Notes under the pieces: generated by a model
The model's database searches: none
What the model was told of the DNA's origin: nothing
What the model saw: the letters and a program-made list of their open reading frames with translations, nothing else
Position numbers and translations under genes: made by a program
Part shown: one piece after another, positions 48,843 to 57,296 of the stretch
Numbering within the stretch: position 1 is the stretch's first letter
Layout: each line of letters starts with the position of its first letter
Source: Scandinavium ludwigii_A
GTDB taxonomy: Bacteria > Pseudomonadota > Gammaproteobacteria > Enterobacterales > Enterobacteriaceae
NCBI GenBank assembly: GCA_050516505.1
Contig: CP191518.1
Coordinates: 4,496,878-4,560,877, forward strand
Direction: 5' to 3'
Length of the DNA: 64,000 bases

Positions 48843-49883
48843 ATGAAAGTTATGCGTACCACTGTCGCAACTGTTGTCGCCGCGACCTTATCAATGAGCG
48901 CTTTCTCTGCGTTTGCAGAAGCAAGCCTGACAGGTGCTGGTGCAACCTTCCCGGCGCCGGTGTATGCCAAATGGGCGGATACCTACCAGAAAGAGACCGG
49001 TAACAAGGTCAACTATCAGGGTATCGGTTCCTCCGGCGGTGTGAAGCAGATTACTGCCAACACTGTGGATTTCGGTGCTTCCGATGCGCCACTGACGGAT
49101 GAAAAACTCTCTCAGGAAGGCCTGTTCCAGTTCCCGACCGTTATCGGTGGCGTTGTTCTGGCGGTTAACCTGCCAGGCTTCAAATCCGGTGAGTTGGTGC
49201 TCGACGGTAAAACCCTCGGCGACATCTACCTCGGCAAAATCAAGAAGTGGGATGACGAAGCCATTACTAAGCTGAACCCAGGCAAAAAACTGCCTTCTCA
49301 GAACATCGCGGTTGTTCGCCGTGCTGACGGTTCCGGTACCTCCTACGTGTTCACCAGCTACTTGTCTAAAGTGAACGACGAGTGGAAATCGAAAATCGGC
49401 GCAGGCTCTACCGTTAACTGGCCGACCGGTCTGGGCGGTAAGGGTAACGACGGCATCGCCGCCTTCGTTCAGCGTCTGCCAGGATCTATCGGTTACGTAG
49501 AATATGCTTACGCCAAGCAGAACAACCTGGCGTACACCAAACTGATTTCCGCTGACGGCAAGTCTGTAAGCCCGACCGAAGAAAGCTTTGCCAATGCCGC
49601 TAAAGGCGCTGACTGGAGCAAATCCTTCGCTCAGGACCTGACGAACCAAAAAGGCGACGATGTGTGGCCAATCACCTCCACCACTTTCATTCTGGTTCAC
49701 AAAGATCAGAAGAAACCAGAGCAGGGTGTTGAAGTGCTGAAGTTCTTCGACTGGGCCTACAAAAACGGCGCCAAAGAAGCTAATGCACTGGATTACGCTT
49801 CACTGCCAGACAGCGTGGTTGAGCAGGTACGTGCTGCATGGAAAACCAACGTGAAAGATAGCAGCGGTAAAGCGCTGTACTAA
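48843..49883 (+). CDS. pstS: Periplasmic phosphate-binding protein
   Basis: High-affinity phosphate receptor, 346-residue precursor. Signal peptide of 25 residues (MKVMRTTVATVV... to SAFSAFA), mature start EASLTGAGATFPAPVY. Phosphate-contacting blocks GSSGGVKQI, FGASDAPL and RADGSGTSYVF. First gene of pstSCAB-phoU, under PhoB control through the upstream Pho boxes; AGGAGACATT before the ATG is a strong ribosome binding site. Confidence 0.98.
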   Translation: MKVMRTTVATVVAATLSMSAFSAFAEASLTGAGATFPAPVYAKWADTYQKETGNKVNYQGIGSSGGVKQITANTVDFGASDAPLTDEKLSQEGLFQFPTVIGGVVLAVNLPGFKSGELVLDGKTLGDIYLGKIKKWDDEAITKLNPGKKLPSQNIAVVRRADGSGTSYVFTSYLSKVNDEWKSKIGAGSTVNWPTGLGGKGNDGIAAFVQRLPGSIGYVEYAYAKQNNLAYTKLISADGKSVSPTEESFANAAKGADWSKSFAQDLTNQKGDDVWPITSTTFILVHKDQKKPEQGVEVLKFFDWAYKNGAKEANALDYASLPDSVVEQVRAAWKTNVKDSSGKALY

Positions 49884-49921
49884 CAGGATATTTTTGACGA
49901 AGATTACAGTTCAGACTGTAG

Positions 49922-49948
49922 GCCCGGTCAGCGTTAGCGCCACCGGGC
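49922..49948. repeat. REP unit between pstS and pstC
   Basis: GCCCGGTCAGCG and CGCCACCGGGC form an imperfect palindrome preceded by GTAG. A REP in this gap can protect the pstS mRNA from 3' decay and so raise PstS over PstCAB. Confidence 0.82.
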
Positions 49949-49983
49949 ATATTCGTAAGACGTTTTTAACTGAAGAGTAATTT

Positions 49984-50943
49984 ATGGCTGCAACCAAGCC
50001 TGCATTTAACCCACCGGGTAAAAAGGGTGACATCATTTTCGGCGTGCTGGTAAAACTGGCGGCGCTGATTGTGCTATTGATGCTGGGCGGCATTATTGTT
50101 TCCCTGATCATTTCTTCCTGGCCGAGCATCCAGAAATTTGGTTTCTCGTTCCTGTGGACCAAAGAATGGGATGCACCGAACGATATCTACGGTGCGCTGG
50201 TGCCGATTTACGGCACGATCGTGACCTCCGTTATCGCCCTGCTGATTGCCGTTCCGGTGAGTTTTGGTATCGCCCTGTTCCTGACGGAGCTGGCGCCAAA
50301 CTGGCTGAAGCGTCCGCTGGGTATCGCGATTGAACTGTTAGCCGCTATCCCGAGTATCGTATACGGCATGTGGGGCCTGTTTATCTTTGCCCCGCTGTTT
50401 GCGACCTACTTCCAGGAGCCGGTTGGCAATGTGCTGTCGACCATTCCGTTCGTTGGCGCTCTGTTCTCTGGCCCAGCGTTTGGTATCGGCCTGCTGGCTG
50501 CGGGGGTTATCCTCGCCATCATGATTATTCCTTACATCGCCGCAGTTATGCGTGATGTGTTCGAACAAACCCCGGTGATGATGAAAGAGTCGGCCTACGG
50601 CATTGGCTGCACCACTTGGGAAGTTATCTGGCGTATCGTTCTGCCGTTCACCAAAAATGGTGTGATTGGCGGGGTTATGCTCGGCCTGGGGCGCGCGCTC
50701 GGTGAAACCATGGCGGTGACGTTCATCATCGGTAACACCTACCAACTCGACAGCGCGTCGCTGTATATGCCGGGCAACAGCATTACCTCAGCACTCGCCA
50801 ACGAGTTCGCTGAAGCGGAATCCGGGCTGCACGTCTCGGCGCTGATGGAACTTGGTCTGATCCTGTTTGTGATCACCTTTATCGTGCTGGCCATTTCCAA
50901 GCTGATGGTTAAACGCCTCGCGAAAAACGAGGGGGCACGCTAA
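49984..50943 (+). CDS. pstC: Phosphate ABC transporter permease PstC
   Basis: Inner-membrane permease, 319 residues, about six to seven membrane helices. The ABC-coupling EAA loop is ESAYGIGCTTWEVIWRIVLP (shortened) and SFGIALFLTELAP is a family block. Its stop overlaps the pstA start by one base (TAATG). Confidence 0.97.
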   Translation: MAATKPAFNPPGKKGDIIFGVLVKLAALIVLLMLGGIIVSLIISSWPSIQKFGFSFLWTKEWDAPNDIYGALVPIYGTIVTSVIALLIAVPVSFGIALFLTELAPNWLKRPLGIAIELLAAIPSIVYGMWGLFIFAPLFATYFQEPVGNVLSTIPFVGALFSGPAFGIGLLAAGVILAIMIIPYIAAVMRDVFEQTPVMMKESAYGIGCTTWEVIWRIVLPFTKNGVIGGVMLGLGRALGETMAVTFIIGNTYQLDSASLYMPGNSITSALANEFAEAESGLHVSALMELGLILFVITFIVLAISKLMVKRLAKNEGAR

Positions 50944-51833
50944 TGGCGACTTTAGAAATGCAAACCACTCCAGAGCTCATCGAGTCTCGCCGCAAAATGC
51001 AGGCGCGTCGTCGATTCAAAAATCGCATCGCGCTGACGCTGTCGATGGGAACCATGGTGTTTGGCCTGTTCTGGCTGGTGTGGATCCTGTTCTCGACGGT
51101 CACGCGTGGGATAGACGGGATGTCGCTGGCGCTGTTCACCGAAATGACGCCGCCGCCGAACACTGCGGGCGGAGGGCTGGCGAACGCCCTGGCCGGTAGC
51201 GGCCTGCTTATCCTGTGGTCGACCGTAGTCGGGACGCCACTGGGCATCATGGCGGGAATTTTGCTGGCGGAGTATGGCCGCAAATCCTGGCTTGCCGAAG
51301 TGATTCGCTTCATCAACGACATTCTGCTTTCCGCACCGTCTATCGTTGTTGGCCTGTTCGTCTACACCATCGTGGTGGCGAAGATGCAGCACTTCTCCGG
51401 TTGGGCGGGCGTGATTGCGCTGGCGTTACTGCAGGTGCCTATTGTCATTCGTACCACTGAGAACATGCTTAAACTGGTTCCGGACAGCCTGCGCGAAGCG
51501 GCATATGCGTTGGGCACGCCGAAGTGGAAAATGATTTCCGCTATCACGTTGAAAGCGTCGATTTCCGGGATCATGACGGGTGTCCTGCTGGCCATCGCAC
51601 GTATCGCCGGTGAAACCGCACCGCTGCTGTTCACCGCGCTCTCGAACCAGTTCTGGAGCACCGACATGATGCAGCCGATTGCCAACCTGCCGGTCACCAT
51701 TTTCAAATTTGCCATGAGCCCGTTCGCCGAATGGCAACAGCTGGCTTGGGCCGGGGTGCTGATCATTACCCTGTGTGTACTGTTGCTTAACATTCTGGCG
51801 CGCGTCATTTTCGCGAAGCAGAAACACGGTTAA
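50943..51833 (+). CDS. pstA: Phosphate ABC transporter permease PstA
   Basis: Second permease of the Pst importer, 296 residues, about six membrane helices. EAA loop near residues 180-200: REAAYALGTPKWKMISAITL. Translationally coupled to pstC; 48 bp separate it from pstB. Confidence 0.97.
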   Translation: MATLEMQTTPELIESRRKMQARRRFKNRIALTLSMGTMVFGLFWLVWILFSTVTRGIDGMSLALFTEMTPPPNTAGGGLANALAGSGLLILWSTVVGTPLGIMAGILLAEYGRKSWLAEVIRFINDILLSAPSIVVGLFVYTIVVAKMQHFSGWAGVIALALLQVPIVIRTTENMLKLVPDSLREAAYALGTPKWKMISAITLKASISGIMTGVLLAIARIAGETAPLLFTALSNQFWSTDMMQPIANLPVTIFKFAMSPFAEWQQLAWAGVLIITLCVLLLNILARVIFAKQKHG

Positions 51834-51881
51834 ATTTTTACGGTGCGGCCCCGTGCGGCACCGGATGAGGAAGAGATTGAG

Positions 51882-52655
51882 ATGAGTATGGTGAATACCG
51901 CCCCGGGAAAAATTGCTGTTCGCGATTTGAATTTTTACTACGGCAAATTCCATGCCCTGAAGAACATCAACCTGGATATCGCCAAGAATCAGGTCACCGC
52001 GTTTATCGGTCCGTCGGGCTGCGGTAAATCGACGCTGCTGCGTACGTTCAACAAAATGTTTGAGCTGTATCCGGAGCAGCGTGCAGAAGGCGAAATTTTG
52101 CTGGATGGCGACAACATTCTGACCAATACCCAGGATATCGCCCTGTTACGCGCCAAAGTCGGCATGGTATTCCAGAAGCCGACGCCGTTCCCGATGTCCA
52201 TTTACGACAACATCGCCTTCGGCGTGCGTCTGTTTGAAAAGCTGTCGCGTGCTGATATGGACGAGCGCGTTCAGTGGGCGTTGACCAAGGCTGCATTGTG
52301 GAACGAAACCAAAGATAAGCTGCACCAGAGTGGATATTCTCTCTCCGGCGGCCAACAGCAGCGTCTGTGCATCGCGCGCGGTATTGCGATTCGCCCGGAA
52401 GTCTTGCTGCTTGATGAGCCGTGTTCCGCGCTGGACCCGATTTCCACCGGGCGCATTGAAGAACTCATCACCGAACTGAAGCAGGATTACACCGTGGTTA
52501 TCGTGACCCACAACATGCAGCAGGCAGCGCGTTGTTCCGATCACACGGCGTTTATGTATCTTGGCGAACTGATTGAATTCAGCAATACCGACGATCTGTT
52601 TACCAAGCCTGCGAAGAAACAAACTGAAGACTACATTACTGGCCGCTACGGTTGA
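51882..52655 (+). CDS. pstB: Phosphate ABC transporter ATP-binding protein PstB
   Basis: ATPase of the Pst importer, 257 residues. Walker A GPSGCGKST (about 42-50), Q-loop VFQKPTPFPMS, signature LSGGQQQR, Walker B VLLLDEPCSALDP, H-loop VTHNM. The ATG at 51882 gives the E. coli-like MSMVNTAPGKI; 13 upstream in-frame codons from a GTG were dropped. Confidence 0.98.
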   Translation: MSMVNTAPGKIAVRDLNFYYGKFHALKNINLDIAKNQVTAFIGPSGCGKSTLLRTFNKMFELYPEQRAEGEILLDGDNILTNTQDIALLRAKVGMVFQKPTPFPMSIYDNIAFGVRLFEKLSRADMDERVQWALTKAALWNETKDKLHQSGYSLSGGQQQRLCIARGIAIRPEVLLLDEPCSALDPISTGRIEELITELKQDYTVVIVTHNMQQAARCSDHTAFMYLGELIEFSNTDDLFTKPAKKQTEDYITGRYG

Positions 52656-52667
52656 TTTGGAGTGCAA

Positions 52668-53393
52668 ATGGATAACCTCAATCTTAATAAACACATTTCC
52701 GGCCAGTTCAATGCAGAGCTGGAGCATATTCGCACTCAGGTGATGACCATGGGCGGGCTGGTGGAAAAGCAGCTTTCTGATGCCATCACCGCGATGCACA
52801 ATCAGGATCAGGAGCTGGCCAAACGCGTTATCGACGGCGACCAACAGGTCAATATGATGGAAGTCGCCATTGATGAGGCATGTGTGCGCATCATCGCCAA
52901 ACGCCAGCCAACCGCCAGTGATCTGCGTCTGGTGATGGCAATCATCAAGACCATTGCCGAGCTGGAACGTATTGGCGACGTGGCGGATAAAATTTGCCGC
53001 ACTGCGCTGGAGAAGTTCTCGCAGCAGCATCAGCCACTGTTGGTGAGCCTGGAGTCTTTGGGCCGTCATACCGTGCAAATGCTGCATGACGTGCTCGATG
53101 CGTTTGCGCGTATGGACCTGGATGAAGCTGTGCGTATCTATCGCGAAGATAAGAAGGTCGATCAGGAGTACGAAGGCATTGTGCGTCAGCTGATGACCTA
53201 CATGATGGAAGACTCCCGCACCATTCCAAGCGTGCTGACCGCGCTGTTCTGCGCTCGTTCAATCGAGCGTATCGGCGACCGTTGCCAGAACATTTGCGAA
53301 TACATCTTCTATTTCGTGAAAGGACAGGACTTCCGTCACGTCGGTGGCGACGAGCTGGATAAACTGCTGGCGGGTAAAGATCCGAAAGAGTGA
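52668..53393 (+). CDS. phoU: Phosphate signalling regulator PhoU
   Basis: Couples Pst transport activity to PhoR so that the Pho regulon is off in high phosphate. 241 residues, two three-helix repeats with the metal-binding motifs ERIGDVADKI and ERIGDRCQNI. The ATG at 52668 matches E. coli (MDNLNLNKHISGQ); another ATG two codons earlier is in frame. Last gene of the operon; a GC-rich inverted repeat follows within 8 bp. Confidence 0.98.
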   Translation: MDNLNLNKHISGQFNAELEHIRTQVMTMGGLVEKQLSDAITAMHNQDQELAKRVIDGDQQVNMMEVAIDEACVRIIAKRQPTASDLRLVMAIIKTIAELERIGDVADKICRTALEKFSQQHQPLLVSLESLGRHTVQMLHDVLDAFARMDLDEAVRIYREDKKVDQEYEGIVRQLMTYMMEDSRTIPSVLTALFCARSIERIGDRCQNICEYIFYFVKGQDFRHVGGDELDKLLAGKDPKE

Positions 53394-53400
53394 GTTTAAA

Positions 53401-53495
53401 CCCCTCACCCTAACCCTCTCCCCAAAGGGGAGAGGGGACTAACAGAGATTGTTTTTCTCCCTCGCCCCTTTGGGGAGAGGGCCGGGGTGAGGGGG
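53401..53495. repeat. GC-rich inverted repeat pair between phoU and yieH
   Basis: Arms 53401-53423 and 53473-53495 are inverted copies (20 of 23 bases) of CCCCTCACCCYRRCCCTCTC-type sequence, with an additional short hairpin CCCTCTCCCC / GGGGAGAGGG inside. A third copy of the same family is at 55709-55741. Looks like a dispersed palindromic repeat and probably also ends convergent phoU and yieH transcripts. Confidence 0.8.
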
Positions 53496-53498
53496 AAA

Positions 53499-54164
53499 TT
53501 AACGCGTAATCTCCCAACCCCGTGCTTTCCACAATCCCGGTAATTCCTCCAGCGACGTAAAGGTCGTCACTTTAGGATGGTCGATCGGCTGATTATGCGG
53601 ATCGGCACAGAAGTAAAACACTTCCATCCCCGCCGCCACACCGGACATCGCGCCCGCGCTCGAGTCATCCACCAGCACACAGTTCACCGGATCCACATTC
53701 ATCGCTTTTGCCGCGTGGTACATTAACGCTGGATCGGGCTTCCAGGCCTGAATGTCATACCCGCTGAACAGTTTGTCCGGGAAATGATGCAGTAAACCCG
53801 TGTTCCCCAGCGAATGTTGCATTTTGCTCGCCGGACCGTTGGAGACGATGCACATCGGTACCGTCATCGCGTCCAGCAAATCATTCGCGCCAGCTATGAC
53901 TTCCAGCTCGCTGTCGAACAGCCGCGCGACTTCGGCGCGATACACCGGTTCCAGCGTTTCTTTCACAAGATTCACACCGTGTTCTGCGTTAATGGTGTCG
54001 ATAATCTCGTACAGCTTCACTCCTTTGAAACGCTTAAAAATCGTTTCAAGCTCAAGAGTGATGCCAAATTCCCGGAACATGTGGACATAGGCCCGGGAGC
54101 AAATCACTTCACTGTCGACGAGCGTGCCATCGCAGTCGAAAAATACCGCCTCAATACTGGACAT
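53499..54164 (-). CDS. yieH: HAD-superfamily phosphatase YieH
   Basis: 6-phosphogluconate phosphatase in E. coli. 221 residues. HAD motif I is FFDCDGTLVDSE (about residues 8-19), motif II serine in CIVSNGPASK, motif III lysine in AWKPDPAL and motif IV VLVDDSSAGAMSG. The ATG at 54164 fits E. coli; 63 in-frame upstream residues extend into the purP promoter region and were rejected. Divergent from purP over 170 bp. Confidence 0.95.
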   Translation of the reverse strand: MSSIEAVFFDCDGTLVDSEVICSRAYVHMFREFGITLELETIFKRFKGVKLYEIIDTINAEHGVNLVKETLEPVYRAEVARLFDSELEVIAGANDLLDAMTVPMCIVSNGPASKMQHSLGNTGLLHHFPDKLFSGYDIQAWKPDPALMYHAAKAMNVDPVNCVLVDDSSAGAMSGVAAGMEVFYFCADPHNQPIDHPKVTTFTSLEELPGLWKARGWEITR

Positions 54165-54183
54165 GCCGTTTCCTGTTGTCACA

Positions 54184-54230
54184 AGTTTAACGTTTACGTA
54201 ATACAATTTGCCCGACGCAATCGTTGCCGT
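54184..54230. promoter_or_regulatory. Candidate PurR operators upstream of purP
   Basis: ACGCAATCGTTGCCGT (54215-54230) matches the PurR consensus ACGCAAACGTTTGCGT at 13 of 16 bases. A second, weaker 11-of-16 match ending CGTTTACGT is at 54184-54199. purP is reported as a PurR target in E. coli; binding here is unproven. Confidence 0.4.
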
Positions 54231-54333
54231 ATAAGCAAAATCAATGAAAAAAAATGTGTCGTACTCCTCACTATTGTCGCATTTTGGTATAGGATAGCGA
54301 CGAATTTTCCCCTCCTTAGTTTGGAACCAGAAG

Positions 54334-55665
54334 ATGAGCCAACAACAAAACACCCAGACGTCGGGTCAGGGTCTGCTTCAGCGCGTGTTTAAACTGCGCG
54401 AGCACGGAACGACAGCACGCACGGAAGTGATTGCCGGTTGTACAACGTTCCTGACGATGGTGTACATCGTTTTTGTGAACCCGCAAATTCTGGGTGCCGC
54501 AGGCATGGATACCAGCGCGGTCTTCGTTACCACCTGTCTTATTGCCGCCCTTGGCAGCATCCTGATGGGGCTGTTTGCTAACCTGCCGGTTGCGCTGGCA
54601 CCCGCGATGGGCCTGAACGCCTTCTTTGCATTTGTCGTGGTCGGGGCGATGGGTCTGACGTGGCAAGTGGGCATGGGCGCGATTTTCTGGGGCGCGATGG
54701 GTCTGCTGTTGCTGACCATTTTCCGCGTGCGCTACTGGATGATTGCCAATATCCCAATGAGTCTGCGCGTGGGCATCACCAGCGGTATCGGCCTGTTCAT
54801 CGGCATGATGGGCCTGAAAAATGCGGGCGTGATTGTCGCTAACAAAGACACGTTGGTGTCTATTGGTCACCTGACGTCTCACAGCGTGCTGCTGGGCATT
54901 CTCGGCTTCTTCATCATTGCGATTCTGGCTTCCCGTAACATTCATGCGGCGGTGCTGGTTTCCATCGTGGTGACCACCCTGTTGGGTTGGGCGCTGGGCG
55001 ATGTTCACTATTCGGGTATCGTTTCGACGCCACCGGATGTGACGTCTGTTATCGGTCACGTCGATCTGGCAGGTTCCTTTAACATCGGTCTGGCAGGGGT
55101 GATTTTCTCCTTCATGCTGGTCAACCTGTTCGACTCCTCCGGCACGCTGATCGGTGTCACCGACAAAGCGGGCCTGACCGATGAAAACGGTAAATTCCCA
55201 CGCATGAAGCAGGCGCTGTTCGTCGACAGTATTTCTTCTGTTGCCGGCGCGTTTATCGGAACGTCTTCCGTTACAGCGTACATTGAATCCACTTCAGGCG
55301 TGTCCGTGGGTGGCCGTACCGGCCTGACGGCAGTTGTTGTCGGTCTGCTGTTCCTGCTGGTTATTTTCCTGTCACCGTTGGCTGGCATGGTGCCGCCATA
55401 CGCCGCTGCAGGCGCGCTGATTTACGTCGGCGTACTGATGACCTCCAGCCTCGCTCGTGTTAAGTGGGATGACCTGACTGAAGCCGTTCCAGCATTTATT
55501 ACTGCGGTGATGATGCCGTTCAGCTTCTCGATTACCGAAGGGATCGCGCTGGGCTTTATCTCTTACTGCGTGATGAAAATCGGTACCGGTCGTTTCCGTG
55601 ACCTCAGCCCGTGCGTCCTTGCTGTCGCACTGCTGTTTGTCCTGAAGATTGTGTTTATCGATTAA
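54334..55665 (+). CDS. purP: Adenine permease (NCS2/AzgA family)
   Basis: High-affinity adenine:H+ symporter (also called adeP or yieG), 443 residues (E. coli 445) with about 12-14 membrane helices. AzgA-type blocks include GCTTFLTMVYIVFVNPQIL, split here as TTFLTMVYI, PVALAPAMGLNAFFAF and the later FDSSGTLIGV and SSVTAYIESTSGV. Ends in a terminator 9 bp after the stop. Paralogues (ghxP, ghxQ, adeQ) elsewhere are similar; the position next to yieH supports purP. Confidence 0.93.
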   Translation: MSQQQNTQTSGQGLLQRVFKLREHGTTARTEVIAGCTTFLTMVYIVFVNPQILGAAGMDTSAVFVTTCLIAALGSILMGLFANLPVALAPAMGLNAFFAFVVVGAMGLTWQVGMGAIFWGAMGLLLLTIFRVRYWMIANIPMSLRVGITSGIGLFIGMMGLKNAGVIVANKDTLVSIGHLTSHSVLLGILGFFIIAILASRNIHAAVLVSIVVTTLLGWALGDVHYSGIVSTPPDVTSVIGHVDLAGSFNIGLAGVIFSFMLVNLFDSSGTLIGVTDKAGLTDENGKFPRMKQALFVDSISSVAGAFIGTSSVTAYIESTSGVSVGGRTGLTAVVVGLLFLLVIFLSPLAGMVPPYAAAGALIYVGVLMTSSLARVKWDDLTEAVPAFITAVMMPFSFSITEGIALGFISYCVMKIGTGRFRDLSPCVLAVALLFVLKIVFID

Positions 55666-55673
55666 AAAACAGC

Positions 55674-55697
55674 AAGGCCTTCCTGAAGGAAGGCCTT
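55674..55697 (+). terminator. purP terminator
   Basis: Perfect 10-bp stem AAGGCCTTCC / GGAAGGCCTT with a TGAA loop and A's before, T's after (short tract). Confidence 0.8.
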
Positions 55698-55708
55698 TAA
55701 TGTTTGCA

Positions 55709-55741
55709 CCCTCTCCCCGTGGGAGAGGGCCGGGGTGAGGG
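55709..55741. repeat. Third copy of GC-rich palindromic repeat
   Basis: ACCCTCTCCCC GTG GGGAGAGGGCC then GGGGTGAGGG: same family as the arms at 53401-53495, located between convergent purP and chrR. Confidence 0.75.
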
Positions 55742-55776
55742 CATCAGGCCGCAGTATCGTGCATCAGGCCGCAGTA
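55741..55776. repeat. Tandem 16-bp direct repeat
   Basis: GCATCAGGCCGCAGTA occurs at 55741-55756 and again, identical, at 55761-55776, a 20-bp period. It abuts the palindromic repeat and precedes the chrR stop. Confidence 0.85.
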
Positions 55777-55789
55777 GCCCGCACTCTTT

Positions 55790-56356
55790 CTACTTTTTCA
55801 CTCGCTGAATATAATCCCCGAATGCGGTCAACTGGCCGGTCAGATGATCGAGCGTGCTCTGATCAACCACTTCACCCGTTTGCGGGTCGACCTTGTTCTG
55901 AATCACACCCCCCATAAACTCCGGCTTGTTCATCACCATCGCATCAAGGAACACCAGAATCTGACGCAGATGATACTGGCAGCGTGCACCGCCAATCGCG
56001 CCCATTGAGCTGGTCTGGATCAGCACCGGCTTTCCGGCCAGCGGTTGTTCCGGCAGACGTGACAGCCAGTCGATGGCATTTTTCAGGCCACCCGGCACCG
56101 AGTAGTTATACTCTGGCGTCACAATCACCACGCCGTCAGCCTCACGAATCTGCGCCGCCAGCGCTTCTACGCTCTGCGGAAAACCTTCTTCTTGCTGGAT
56201 ATCGGCATCGTACAGCGGAATATCGCCAATCGACGGCAGCGCGGAAATCGCCATGCCCGCCGGGGCGATGTTGGGCAGAGTGCGCGCCACCATCCCGTTA
56301 AATGAGTTTTTGCGCAGGCTTCCCAGTAATGTCACCACTTTCAACGCATCAGACAT
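55790..56356 (-). CDS. chrR: NADPH-dependent FMN/quinone and chromate reductase ChrR (YieF)
   Basis: Flavodoxin-like reductase, 188 residues, that reduces quinones and Cr(VI) and protects from peroxide. FMN phosphate loop GSLRKNSFN (about 11-19) and the flavin loop TPEYNYSVPGGLKNAIDWLS. The ATG at 56354-56356 fits E. coli; eight upstream codons were dropped. 30 bp after yieE on the same strand, likely one operon. Confidence 0.95.
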   Translation of the reverse strand: MSDALKVVTLLGSLRKNSFNGMVARTLPNIAPAGMAISALPSIGDIPLYDADIQQEEGFPQSVEALAAQIREADGVVIVTPEYNYSVPGGLKNAIDWLSRLPEQPLAGKPVLIQTSSMGAIGGARCQYHLRQILVFLDAMVMNKPEFMGGVIQNKVDPQTGEVVDQSTLDHLTGQLTAFGDYIQRVKK

Positions 56357-56386
56357 GATTACTCCTTTAGTTTTCATCATGATAAG

Positions 56387-57136
56387 TCAGTTCAGTATAA
56401 GTGCTTTTTCCGCAGGCAGGCTGGTAAAACGCATCAGGCGGGCCGCGGGTTCGCTAGCGCGGATTTGCATATCCGGCAGGCCGCGCCAACCGGTTTTGCT
56501 GTCGAATTCCCACACTTTCAGCCGTTCAATCGCAGGCGTAGCGGCAATCGACCACACCAGCACGTCTTCTGCATCGCAAATGGCTTCTATCTGTAGCATT
56601 TTTGCGGCACGCAGACGGCCTGAACCAGGCAAGAGCTGAAGCAATTGCTGCGAATCGTGCTGGGTTTCGCCGATCAGCTTGAGAACACTCTGGCGCAGGG
56701 TGAGCAGCTGTGCTCGCGCTTCGTTGGGATCGTTTTGGTTCTTGATCCACAACGATTCGTTATTACTGAAAGGGTAATGTTCGGGGGCGCTGGAACGATT
56801 AACACTGCGGGTAGTACGTTGAAGTTCCATGTCCAGTCCGCATTCGCCTTCGGTGGTCAGTGCGACACCGACGATATTTCCGGCATAGGCGAGGGAGAAA
56901 TGCGGTTGTTTGCTGTCGCGAAACATCGGTTTGCCATCGGGACGCAGAACCATTTCGGGGAGTTCGCTGATGCCGTACAGCATAAACACCAGTTCAGCGA
57001 GCAGCGCCCGGGAGGCCAAATAACGAGCCCGGCGATGCAGGGGCAGTTGCCGTGCCGCGTTGTGACAGGACGAAGAAAGCCGCACTGAGTGCAAATGCCC
57101 GTCGGTAAGGATCCCTCTTGCGAAGTGCGTTGCCAT
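56387..57136 (-). CDS. yieE: Predicted 4'-phosphopantetheinyl transferase YieE
   Basis: 249 residues, the length of E. coli YieE. The Sfp/AcpT-type magnesium motif appears as GECGLDMELQR (about 99-109). The second motif, normally (W/F)xxKEAxxK, is only LTLRQSVLKL, without the Lys-Glu pair; the E. coli protein has the same weak form. Start MATHFARGILTDGHL. Upstream of chrR in a likely two-gene unit. Enzyme activity is not assured; the carrier protein substrate is unknown. Confidence 0.88.
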   Translation of the reverse strand: MATHFARGILTDGHLHSVRLSSSCHNAARQLPLHRRARYLASRALLAELVFMLYGISELPEMVLRPDGKPMFRDSKQPHFSLAYAGNIVGVALTTEGECGLDMELQRTTRSVNRSSAPEHYPFSNNESLWIKNQNDPNEARAQLLTLRQSVLKLIGETQHDSQQLLQLLPGSGRLRAAKMLQIEAICDAEDVLVWSIAATPAIERLKVWEFDSKTGWRGLPDMQIRASEPAARLMRFTSLPAEKALILN

Positions 57137-57296
57137 TATGTCGCTCCGTGATTAATGGTCATGAGTTCGAAAAGCTAACTTCATTATTACCCAGGATGAT
57201 GAGGTTTTAATGTGGAATAACGGCGCAGAAAAGCCATCGGCCAGCATATTTACATTTCCTTAGGCGCAATAGTCTGTGAGTTCACAAAATTACGGA

